A stretch of DNA of 64,000 nucleotides from Pedobacter arcticus A12 (lineage in GTDB: Bacteria; Bacteroidota; Bacteroidia; Sphingobacteriales; Sphingobacteriaceae): NCBI RefSeq assembly GCF_000302595.1, contig NZ_AKZJ01000014.1:124001-188000 (forward strand). Reading direction: 5' to 3'. Below the pieces are notes generated by a model. That model made no database searches and was not told the DNA's origin. It saw only the letters and a list, made by a program, of their open reading frames with translations. The position numbers and the translations under genes were made by a program. Below are positions 37,416 through 44,625 of this stretch, piece after piece (within the stretch, counting starts at the first letter, position 1; the number at the start of each line of letters is the position of its first letter).

Positions 37416-40400
37416 ATGGATTATCAATTTAAGCAGATAGAGAAGGACTGGCAGAAGTTTTGGGCAACAAACGAAACGTTTAAAGCAGAGGTAGACGAAA
37501 GCAAGCCGAAATATTATGTGTTGGATATGTTTCCTTACCCAAGTGGAGCGGGATTACATGTTGGACACCCGCTAGGCTATATCGCTTCTGATATTTTTGC
37601 TCGATATAAAAGACTAAAAGGTTTCAATGTTTTGCATCCAATGGGTTACGATTCTTTTGGTTTGCCTGCAGAGCAATACGCCATTCAAACTGGTCAGCAC
37701 CCAGCAAAAACTACTGAAACCAATATCAATAGATACAGAGAACAATTAGACAATTTAGGTTTTTCTTTCGATTGGAGCAAGGAAGTGCGTACCAGTTCGC
37801 CCGAATATTACAAGTGGACGCAGTGGATTTTTATGCAGCTGTTCAACTCTTGGTACAACAAAGAAACCGACAAAGCCGAGCATATTTCAACGCTGATTGC
37901 AAAATTAGAAACCATCCCGGCCAAAGAAATCAATGCAGTTTGTGATGACGATGTTTTACCGTTGCTCCCAAGCGATTGGAGCACCATGACCGCCGAAGAA
38001 AAGCAAGCTGAATTGTTGAAATACCGCTTGACATTTTTAAAAGAAAGCACTGTAAACTGGTGCGCAGCTTTAGGAACTGTTTTAGCAAACGATGAGGTAA
38101 AAGACGGCTTTAGCGAGCGTGGCGGTCATCCCGTTGAGCAAAAGAAAATGATGCAATGGAGTATGCGAATTACAGCTTACGCTGAAAGATTATTACAAGG
38201 TTTAAACCATATCGATTGGCCAGAACCGTTAAAAGAAATGCAACGCAACTGGATTGGGAAAAGTGTTGGGGCGATGGTGAAATTTAGCCTCATCCCCAAC
38301 CCTTCTCCGAAGGAGAAGGGAGCGCAGGAGAACTTGGAGAATTTGAATGACGTAGCTGGGCGGAGAGGATATGAGACTGCGAATTCTTTCGCTTGGGATA
38401 TTTTAAAAGGAAATTCTAAAGAGAACAGGAAGCAACAGACAGATGCTGAGATTGTTCTATGGAATGAATTACGAGACAGTCAAACTGGATTTAAAATTAG
38501 GAGACAACATGTTATTGAAGGGTATATCGCTGATTTTGTTTGTTTACCGAAAAAACTAGTAATAGAAATCGACGGAGGATATCACAATACTGTAGAAACT
38601 ATTGAATACGATAACCAAAGAACCGAATTCCTAAACAAAGCCGGATTCCAGGTCATCCGCTTCACTAACGAAGAAGCAATAAACAACACAAATAAGGTAA
38701 TAACAACAATAAAAGAAAAACTCCAGGCAAGTCCTTCTTACCCAGAAAAAGCAGAGCCAGTAAGCACATCCACAACGCAAGTGGCTCCTTCTCCTTCGGA
38801 GAAGGCGGGGGATGAGGCTTCTTTTATTGAGGTCTTCACAACTCGTGTCGATACATTATATGGCGTTTCATTTTTAGCAATTGCTCCAGAGCATGAGCTA
38901 GTTGCCTCATTGACTACGCCAGCGCAAAAAGCGGATATAGAAAACTACATTTTAGCGACTAAAAAGAAATCGGAATTAGACCGTATGTCTGATGTGAAAA
39001 CGGTTTCGGGTGCTTTTACAGGAAGTTATGCGATAAATCCGTTAAGTGGCGAAAAAGTGCCGGTTTGGATTGCTGATTACGTTTTGGCCGGTTACGGAAC
39101 AGGTGCGGTAATGGCGGTTCCGTCTGGCGATCAACGTGATTATCTTTTCGCACAGCATTTCGACTTACCGATTATCCAGATTTTGGATGCGCAGGTTTGC
39201 GATAAAGAAGCTGATGCAACCAAAGAAGGTCGATATATCAACTCTGGAATTATCAACGGTTTGAGCTACAAAGAAGCTACTCAAAAAATTGTTACCGCAT
39301 TAGAAGAAGTTGGAATGGGTTACGCAAAGGTGAATTTCCGCATGCGTGATGCGATTTTTGGCCGCCAAAGATATTGGGGCGAGCCAGTTCCGGTTTATTT
39401 TAAAAACGGTTTACCTTATCTTATTAAAGAAGAAGAACTTCCTTTGCTGTTGCCAGAAGTAGATAAATATTTACCTACCGAAAGCGGAGAACCACCTTTG
39501 GGTAGAGCAAAAGACTGGAAATACCAAGACGAATACGAATATGAATTAAGCACCATGCCAGGTTGGGCGGGCAGTAGCTGGTATTGGTACCGTTATATGG
39601 ATGCAAAAAACGATGCTGCTTTTGCAGATAAAGACAAAATAGCTTACTGGAAAGATGTGGATTTGTACATCGGAGGTAATGAACATGCCACCGGACATCT
39701 TTTGTACAGCCGTTTCTGGAACAAATTTTTGAAGGATTTAGGTTATGTGAACGAAGAAGAACCATTCAAGAAGTTGATTAACCAGGGGATGATTCAGGGG
39801 CGGAGTAACTTTGTTTATAGATTGAATTATTCTGTAAATAATCTGAAAGAAAATCTTGAAAATCCTGATGAGGATCTCGATAAGATTAACTATCTAACTC
39901 AAGAATTACCTCTAGTTTTCATTTCATATGATTTAGTTGACAAAATAACGAATGACGCTGATTATAGGATGATGACCCAGAACAACATCAACGATAATCT
40001 TTTGAGTTTGGAACTAAAAGCTAACGGGATTGAAATATTGTTGGACAATGAAAATCTTATTACTAAAATTCATGTTGACGTAAATATAGTTGAAAATGAC
40101 ATTTTAAACATCGAAAAATTTAAAGCTTCAAGGCCAGAGTTTAAAGACGCAATCTTCATTTTTGAAGACGGTTCAAACCCCCTCTCCTTCGGAGAGGGCC
40201 GGGGTGAGGCCAAATACGTTTGTGGTCACGAAGTAGAAAAAATGTCTAAATCCAAATTCAACGTGGTAAATCCCGATGATTTAGTAGAACGTTACGGTGC
40301 AGATACATTGCGGATGTACGAGATGTTCTTAGGTCCTTTGGAGCAAAGTAAACCATGGAATACCAACGGGATTGAAGGTGTTTTCAAATTCTTGAGAAAA

Positions 40401-40925
40401 TTCTGGAAACTTTTCCATGATGATAGCTTCAACTTCGTAGTTTCTGATGAAGCACCAACAAAAGCAGAATTAAAAGCTTTGCATAAAATTATTAAAAAAG
40501 TAGAAGAAGATATCGAGCGTTTTTCTTTCAATACATCGGTTTCCAGCTTTATGATTGCGGTTAACGAGTTAACGGATTTAAAATGCAACAAAAGAGCAAT
40601 CTTACAAGAAATGGTCATTCTTCTTTCATCTTATGCACCCCATATCGCAGAAGAGCTTTGGAAACAATTAGGCAACGAAGAAGGAACACTTTCTTACGCC
40701 CAATTCCCGGTTTTTAATCCGGAGCACCTTGTAGAAAACGAATTTGCTTATCCCGTATCAATCAACGGGAAAACAAAGATGAACCTAACGCTTTCCTTGA
40801 CTTTAGAACCAGTTGATGTTGAAAAGGAAGTGTTAGCGAATGAACAAGTGTTGAAATATCTAGACGGTAAAACGCCTAAAAAGGTAATTGTTGTAAAAGG
40901 AAGAATAATTAACGTGGTAATCTAG
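37416..40925 (+). CDS. leuS: Leucine--tRNA ligase with in-frame DUF559 insertion
   Basis: This class I synthetase charges tRNA-Leu. All hallmarks are intact: HIGH-type HVGH (residues 48-51) after PYPSGAG, the editing-domain start FTTRVDTLYG (about 474), the RQRYWGEPVP segment, and KMSKS at 942-946. At 1169 residues it is about 200 longer than is usual. Residues 291-468 are a DUF559 nuclease domain bounded by inverted repeats. Residues 920-932 are a 13-codon palindromic repeat. The segment between FVYR (near 809) and HVDVNIV is also longer than I expect. The insertions sit in surface-type junctions (start of the CP1 editing domain and just before KMSKS). The uninterrupted frame suggests the enzyme is made and functional. 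Whether the insert is retained in the protein is unknown. Confidence 0.95.
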   Translation: MDYQFKQIEKDWQKFWATNETFKAEVDESKPKYYVLDMFPYPSGAGLHVGHPLGYIASDIFARYKRLKGFNVLHPMGYDSFGLPAEQYAIQTGQHPAKTTETNINRYREQLDNLGFSFDWSKEVRTSSPEYYKWTQWIFMQLFNSWYNKETDKAEHISTLIAKLETIPAKEINAVCDDDVLPLLPSDWSTMTAEEKQAELLKYRLTFLKESTVNWCAALGTVLANDEVKDGFSERGGHPVEQKKMMQWSMRITAYAERLLQGLNHIDWPEPLKEMQRNWIGKSVGAMVKFSLIPNPSPKEKGAQENLENLNDVAGRRGYETANSFAWDILKGNSKENRKQQTDAEIVLWNELRDSQTGFKIRRQHVIEGYIADFVCLPKKLVIEIDGGYHNTVETIEYDNQRTEFLNKAGFQVIRFTNEEAINNTNKVITTIKEKLQASPSYPEKAEPVSTSTTQVAPSPSEKAGDEASFIEVFTTRVDTLYGVSFLAIAPEHELVASLTTPAQKADIENYILATKKKSELDRMSDVKTVSGAFTGSYAINPLSGEKVPVWIADYVLAGYGTGAVMAVPSGDQRDYLFAQHFDLPIIQILDAQVCDKEADATKEGRYINSGIINGLSYKEATQKIVTALEEVGMGYAKVNFRMRDAIFGRQRYWGEPVPVYFKNGLPYLIKEEELPLLLPEVDKYLPTESGEPPLGRAKDWKYQDEYEYELSTMPGWAGSSWYWYRYMDAKNDAAFADKDKIAYWKDVDLYIGGNEHATGHLLYSRFWNKFLKDLGYVNEEEPFKKLINQGMIQGRSNFVYRLNYSVNNLKENLENPDEDLDKINYLTQELPLVFISYDLVDKITNDADYRMMTQNNINDNLLSLELKANGIEILLDNENLITKIHVDVNIVENDILNIEKFKASRPEFKDAIFIFEDGSNPLSFGEGRGEAKYVCGHEVEKMSKSKFNVVNPDDLVERYGADTLRMYEMFLGPLEQSKPWNTNGIEGVFKFLRKFWKLFHDDSFNFVVSDEAPTKAELKALHKIIKKVEEDIERFSFNTSVSSFMIAVNELTDLKCNKRAILQEMVILLSSYAPHIAEELWKQLGNEEGTLSYAQFPVFNPEHLVENEFAYPVSINGKTKMNLTLSLTLEPVDVEKEVLANEQVLKYLDGKTPKKVIVVKGRIINVVI
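38286..38323 (+). repeat. Left inverted repeat of the DUF559 element
   Basis: AGCCTCATCCCC is followed by a perfect 9-bp hairpin CCCTTCTCC-GAA-GGAGAAGGG (38300-38320) and AGC. It encodes SLIPNPSPKEKG in the leuS frame. Confidence 0.92.
38784..38819 (-). repeat. Right inverted repeat of the DUF559 element
   Basis: It is the reverse complement of the left repeat with few differences: GCT, then the hairpin CCTTCTCC-TTC-GGAGAAGG (38787-38805), then a G-rich tail ending GATGAGGCT. It encodes APSPSEKAGDEA in the leuS frame. Confidence 0.92.
40173..40211 (-). repeat. Solo 39-bp palindromic repeat inside leuS
   Basis: The hairpin CCCTCTCC-TTC-GGAGAGGG (40180-40198) plus a CCGGGGTGAGG tail has the same design and orientation as the right end of the DUF559 element. 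It adds exactly 13 codons (SNPLSFGEGRGEA) between the conserved EDG and KYVCG of LeuRS. It resembles Rickettsia palindromic elements, which also insert in frame into proteins. Confidence 0.85.
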
Positions 40926-40953
40926 AAAAAACAAAGATCATTTCTTGTTTTTT
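40926..40953 (+). terminator. leuS terminator
   Basis: AAAAAACAA (40926-40934) pairs with TTGTTTTTT (40945-40953), followed by further T. It starts at the leuS stop codon. Confidence 0.65.
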
Positions 40954-41031
40954 TTCGTGTAAAGAAACAAATTATTTGTACTTTGCTGTATCTAATTGAA
41001 TCGTTAAAACGTAAAAGGATAAACTAAGACT

Positions 41032-41469
41032 ATGAAATTTTACACTACACTAATTTTATTCTTTTTTTATGCCTTCATCTTCCGAGCGGAAGCCCGCGTA
41101 ACTGATTTAACAGATTCCATTAGCGATGTGAAGATTGAGAACCAGCAGATTATCTTTGATACAAAGGTGTTAGGAATAGTAAGAAAGCTAAAAGTTCATC
41201 GCAACACTTCAAAAACCGAAAATTATACATACCAGATTTTTGAAAAAAAAGGGAAATTGATTGCAGAGTATGAAATGGAAATCTCAAGTAATGAGAAGAA
41301 AACTAAAGAAGGAATTTTATCTGCACAGATAAAAACGTTAAAGGATAACGTAGTCCATAATGGCAATAACTTTCTTGATTACCATATGAAACCATCTAAG
41401 AATAATGTGGAACGCATTTTGCAATTAGATAAAGTTATTAAGTATCTCTTAACCTATAAATACCTTTAA
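41032..41469 (+). CDS. Exported protein of unknown function
   Basis: This 145-residue protein has a signal peptide (hydrophobic run up to FRAEA). The mature part is mostly beta-strand and basic, with DVKIENQQIIFDTKVLGIV and TYQIFEKKGKLIAEYEMEI. I do not recognise a family. It stands alone between leuS and a glycosyltransferase. A TACTTTGC sequence near 40979 resembles a shortened -7 box. Confidence 0.7.
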   Translation: MKFYTTLILFFFYAFIFRAEARVTDLTDSISDVKIENQQIIFDTKVLGIVRKLKVHRNTSKTENYTYQIFEKKGKLIAEYEMEISSNEKKTKEGILSAQIKTLKDNVVHNGNNFLDYHMKPSKNNVERILQLDKVIKYLLTYKYL

Positions 41470-41519
41470 TTTAGCATTGGTGCTAATATCTTCAAGTTTT
41501 TTAATTAAAATTGGCGGTA

Positions 41520-42269
41520 ATGCAAATCTCTATTGTAACAGCCACGTTTAATTCCGAAGATTTTATTGCTGACGCGATAAAATCCTATCAAGATCAAATT
41601 CTCTGTGATAAAGAACTGGTGGTTATAGACGGTAAAAGCTCCGATAGAACGCTGGAAATCCTCAAGCAAAATAACTCAGCCATAGCGACCTTAATTTCCG
41701 AGCCCGACAAAGGTATTTACGATGCACTGAACAAGGGAATTGGACTTGCAAACGGAGATATTATTGGCATTTTGCATTCCGATGATTTTTTGGCACATAA
41801 TGAGGTGTTAGCACTGGTAAACAAAAAATTTGCTGAAAACCCAAATTTAGATGCCGTTTACGGAGATCTACAATACGTGAATAGGCAGGATCCTAATAAA
41901 GTAATCAGACATTGGAAATCTGGCGAGTACCACCTTAATAATTTTAAAAAAGGTTGGATGCCACCACACCCGGCACTTTTTATAAGAAAAGATTGTTTTA
42001 ATAAATTTGGAGCTTATAACCTAGCATATAAATCTGCAGCAGATTATGATTTGATACTCCGTTTTTTGTTTAAAAACCAGATTAAGGTTGCATACATTCC
42101 ACAAGTTTTGGTAAAAATGCGAGTTGGTGGTTTAAGCAATAAATCGTTAAAAAACCGGATAAATGCAAACAGGGAAGACCGTTTAGCGCTAAAACTAAAT
42201 GGCGTACCCAATCCGCTATGGGTTTCTGTTTTAAAACCACTATCTAAAATTGGTCAGTTTTTGAGATAA
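41520..42269 (+). CDS. Family 2 glycosyltransferase
   Basis: This 249-residue GT-A fold transferase has the N-terminal ISIVTATFNSEDFI and the DGKSSDRTLEIL strand. The DxD-like motif lies in HSDDFLAH, with GLANGDIIGIL before it. It likely adds a sugar to a lipid-linked or surface polysaccharide intermediate. The start is ATG 41520; a TTG three codons earlier is less likely. It precedes a WecA-like transferase by 16 bp, so the two probably belong to one polysaccharide unit. Donor and acceptor are unknown. Confidence 0.9.
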   Translation: MQISIVTATFNSEDFIADAIKSYQDQILCDKELVVIDGKSSDRTLEILKQNNSAIATLISEPDKGIYDALNKGIGLANGDIIGILHSDDFLAHNEVLALVNKKFAENPNLDAVYGDLQYVNRQDPNKVIRHWKSGEYHLNNFKKGWMPPHPALFIRKDCFNKFGAYNLAYKSAADYDLILRFLFKNQIKVAYIPQVLVKMRVGGLSNKSLKNRINANREDRLALKLNGVPNPLWVSVLKPLSKIGQFLR

Positions 42270-42282
42270 ATATTTAACTTTG
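42250..42282 (+). promoter_or_regulatory. Exact -7 box overlapping the WecA-like gene start
   Basis: TAACTTTG (42275-42282) is an exact TAnnTTTG match, with TTG 22 bp upstream (42250-42252). Transcription would begin almost at the GTG start 42286, implying a leaderless mRNA if real. It may also be chance. Confidence 0.3.
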
Positions 42283-42285
42283 AAC

Positions 42286-43398
42286 GTGGCTATTGACTTC
42301 TCATTTCTCGAAATTGAATGGATTTATTATTTAGTAGTAATAGTAATTTCGAGTGTAATTTCCTTTATCGCTATCCCGTCTATCATGTTCGTAGCTCGAG
42401 AACGCCATTTGTATGATGATGCAGAGAGCATGCGTAAGGACCATGACCACGGTATTCCGCGTTTAGGAGGTGTTGCAATTTTTTGCAGCTTTACCATCGT
42501 ATCCTTGTTATTTGCAAAATATGATGCTGTGCTTCCCACAAATATCCTCTTAACATCCTGTATTATCCTTTTTGCTGTAGGTTTAAAAGATGACTTGGCA
42601 GGTTCCGGACCGGGGACAAAATTTGTAATGCAGTTTTTAGTTGCATCTATATTGGTTTTTCTTGGAGACGTCCGCCTAACCAGTCTATACGGAATCTTCA
42701 ACGTAGCAGAAATTCCGGTGTATCTAAGTATCCCTGTCTCTGTGTTAATCATCATGTTTATTGTTAATGCATTCAATTTAATTGATGGTATAAATGGCTT
42801 AGCAGGCACTATCGGCTTAGTAGTTAACCTTACTTTTGCAGTTTTATTTATACACATGGGCCAAATAGAAATGGCTTCTTTGGCATTTAGCATGGTTGGG
42901 GCAATAGTTGGCTTTTTATATTACAATTATACGCCTGCCCGAATTTTTATGGGAGATACCGGGAGTCTTTTGATTGGCTTAATTTCCGTAGTGCTAGCAG
43001 TCAAATTTATCGAATTGAATAAATTCACAGACTTTGGCCCTCGACCCTCATTTTTCTCTGCGCCAGCAATTGCCGTTTCGGTGTTAATTATCCCCTTATT
43101 TGATACTTTTAGAGTATTTTCAATACGTGTTTTAAAAGGAAACTCTCCCTTTAAGGCCGACAGAAATCATATTCATCACCGGATATTACGTTTAGGCTTT
43201 AGCCATACTCAAACAACCTATTTATTGGCATTCACAAACCTGGTATTTATTTACCTTTCGCTCAATTTAAGAGACTGGGGTAATTTTACCTTGATTTTTA
43301 TGTTTATGGGGATCTGTGTTTTAATTAATTGGGTAACCACAATATTGATACGTATAAAAGATCGAGGGCATTTTAAAATTACTTTCCTATATAAATAA
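42286..43398 (+). CDS. WecA/MraY-like polyprenyl-phosphate sugar-1-phosphate transferase
   Basis: This membrane enzyme, about 370 residues, transfers HexNAc-1-P from a UDP-sugar to undecaprenyl phosphate and starts O-antigen or other glycan synthesis. Motifs of the family are present: MRKDHDHGIPRLGG, the GLKDDLAG aspartates, NAFNLIDGINGLAG, FMGDTGSLLIG and HIHHRILRLG. About ten transmembrane helices are visible. No ATG fits the N-terminus; GTG 42286 or TTG 42280 must serve. It is WecA-like rather than MraY because it sits among polysaccharide genes, not a division/cell-wall cluster. Confidence 0.92.
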   Translation: MAIDFSFLEIEWIYYLVVIVISSVISFIAIPSIMFVARERHLYDDAESMRKDHDHGIPRLGGVAIFCSFTIVSLLFAKYDAVLPTNILLTSCIILFAVGLKDDLAGSGPGTKFVMQFLVASILVFLGDVRLTSLYGIFNVAEIPVYLSIPVSVLIIMFIVNAFNLIDGINGLAGTIGLVVNLTFAVLFIHMGQIEMASLAFSMVGAIVGFLYYNYTPARIFMGDTGSLLIGLISVVLAVKFIELNKFTDFGPRPSFFSAPAIAVSVLIIPLFDTFRVFSIRVLKGNSPFKADRNHIHHRILRLGFSHTQTTYLLAFTNLVFIYLSLNLRDWGNFTLIFMFMGICVLINWVTTILIRIKDRGHFKITFLYK

Positions 43399-43498
43399 GC
43401 TTCCCTGTTTGTTTTTTGAGTGGCTCTTGTTCAAAAATCGGGTGTAAAACTTACTGTCGTTTGCAATTTTGGGCGTTTTAACACGCCTTACACTGTAT

Positions 43499-43563
43499 CT
43501 TTTTTGTCTGGAGAATTATCACTCCGAGCGGAGTCGAAGAAGGGAGTCGAAAGACAAAAAAAG
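43499..43563. repeat. Terminator-like hairpin carrying a REP-type palindrome
   Basis: Outer arms CTTTTTTGTCT (43499-43509) and AGACAAAAAAAG (43552-43563) enclose ACTCCGAGCGGAGT (43521-43534) and a GAGTCGAA repeat (43531, 43545). CGAGCGGAGTCGAA-type repeats are familiar in Bacteroidota intergenic DNA. It lies between the WecA-like gene and the convergent NUDIX gene. The rest of 43399-43649 has no credible gene. Confidence 0.65.
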
Positions 43564-43649
43564 AACACCGTTCCAGTCGTTAACGCAAAATTTCTATTCC
43601 CGAATTTGAGTATAACCAAGAAAGAAACGGCGAAGATCAGGAAGTGTAA

Positions 43650-44201
43650 TTAGCTTAACTCTCCCAGTTTCAAAAATCCATACATCAAACCCGTAACATG
43701 TAATGCTTGTGGAATTTCGTTCTTTAACAACATTTCTTTTACTTGCGGAATGGTGTATAATTCTATGTCAATATCCTCATGTTCATCTAAATCCTGTTCC
43801 TGAACTTTTTTTCCGCCTTTTGCCAAATAGCAATATGTAACATTGTTTGATGTGGCAGGGTTGGGGTAAATGGTGCTCACCAATTCAAAATCTTCAAACA
43901 GATAGCCTGTTTCCTCCAATAGCTCTCGTTTTGCGGCATCAACGGGCTTTTCATCACCATCAATTACGCCCCCTGGTATTTCTATAGAAATGATATCCCC
44001 GCTATGGCGGTATTGCCTAACCATAATTACCTGTTCGTCTTCTGTAATTGCAACAACATTTACCCAGTTCGGATATTCTAATACATAATATTCAGAAGCA
44101 ATTCTACCATCCGGCAGTTCACATTCGTCCACACGTAAAGTTGCCCAAGGTTTTTGTACTAAATACGCTGATGAAACTGTTTTCCACTTTAAAATGCTCA
44201 T
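43650..44201 (-). CDS. NUDIX hydrolase (ADP-sugar pyrophosphatase-like)
   Basis: This 183-residue protein has a complete NUDIX box (GGVIDGDEKPVDAAKRELLEETGY, given here as GGVIDGDEKP and RELLEETG) near residues 76-99. The VIMVRQYRH and IEIPGG context is typical of ADP-ribose/ADP-sugar pyrophosphatases. I chose ATG 44201 because the upstream in-frame extension (to 44351) has no family likeness. It is a single gene, convergent with the WecA-like gene. Confidence 0.9.
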   Translation of the reverse strand: MSILKWKTVSSAYLVQKPWATLRVDECELPDGRIASEYYVLEYPNWVNVVAITEDEQVIMVRQYRHSGDIISIEIPGGVIDGDEKPVDAAKRELLEETGYLFEDFELVSTIYPNPATSNNVTYCYLAKGGKKVQEQDLDEHEDIDIELYTIPQVKEMLLKNEIPQALHVTGLMYGFLKLGELS

Positions 44202-44625
44202 GGCTAAAATTAATGATTTATTGTAGTAAAGCGCTAATATTTTAAACATGTTTCCTTTCGGTATGGCCTTGCAAATCCTAAAATCGGCACAAATCAGATT
44301 GCTTTTTGGACTCTCAAACATCATAATTAAAAAATATTCATTCCTACTCACCCTTGTGGCAGAGTTAATTGTTTTGTTATAAAAGGAGGACTTCCTCCGA
44401 CCAGTTATACATAAGAATTGATTAAGATTTTATTGAGGTAGAAAAGCTATTCGGTGCCTGTACGATGAAAATTTAGGAAAGAGGCTCGCTCTTAAACCGC
44501 TGTTTTTAGAAGAGCAGAGACCTAATCACTATGGCAGAGTACGTTTTATTGAAAAGAGAATTAGGGTGCTTTAAGCACATAATATGTAAACAACCAATTA
44601 TTAATTAACCATTTAAATTAAAATT
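44202..44625. other. Structured leader region ahead of the glycan-use locus
   Basis: These 424 bp divide the divergent NUDIX gene and the first T9SS gene. There are hairpins GGAGG-ACTT-CCTCC (44385-44398), AAGAG-GCTCG-CTCTT (44479-44493) and GTGCTTTAAGCAC (near 44569-44582). No known riboswitch class or gene was recognised. The space could hold a locus promoter or a regulatory RNA. Confidence 0.45.
44593..44607 (+). repeat. Leader motif ACCAATTATTAATTA, copy 1
   Basis: The 15-bp motif lies 18 bp before the ATG of the first T9SS paralogue and recurs exactly before the second (48312-48326). Shorter forms precede the GHL10 gene (46493) and SusC (near 50020). Confidence 0.6.

Larger units (their letters stand above)
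38286..38819 (+). mobile_element. 534-bp inverted-repeat-bounded DUF559 nuclease element inside leuS
   Basis: The element is exactly 178 codons and keeps the leuS frame. Its outermost 12 bp are perfect inverted repeats (AGCCTCATCCCC and GGGGATGAGGCT), extending to about 36 bp with few differences. Between them lies a DUF559/Vsr-like PD-(D/E)XK fold with likely catalytic residues Glu345 (TDAEIVLW), Asp373 (YIADF), Glu384-x-Asp386 (VIEIDGG) and His390. The linkers on both sides (NPSPKEKGA, APSPSEKAGDEA) are simply the translated repeats. The mechanism of movement is inferred; no transposase is encoded. Confidence 0.85.

Noticed and set aside
38286-38819. Intein or intron in leuS
   Set aside because: The block begins and is followed by Ser, as inteins can be, but there are no splice blocks and no terminal His-Asn, and the nuclease is DUF559 rather than LAGLIDADG/HNH. 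The frame is open with no stops, so an intron is not needed either.
43420-43653. 77-codon plus-strand ORF after the WecA-like gene
   Set aside because: It uses a GTG start, runs through the hairpin with the REP-type palindrome and shows no protein-like pattern.
44202-44351. N-terminal extension of the NUDIX protein
   Set aside because: The 50 extra codons have no family likeness; ATG 44201 gives a normal-length protein.
44202-44625. Known riboswitch (TPP or cobalamin) ahead of the T9SS gene
   Set aside because: Neither the conserved TPP core nor a B12 box could be matched in the sequence.
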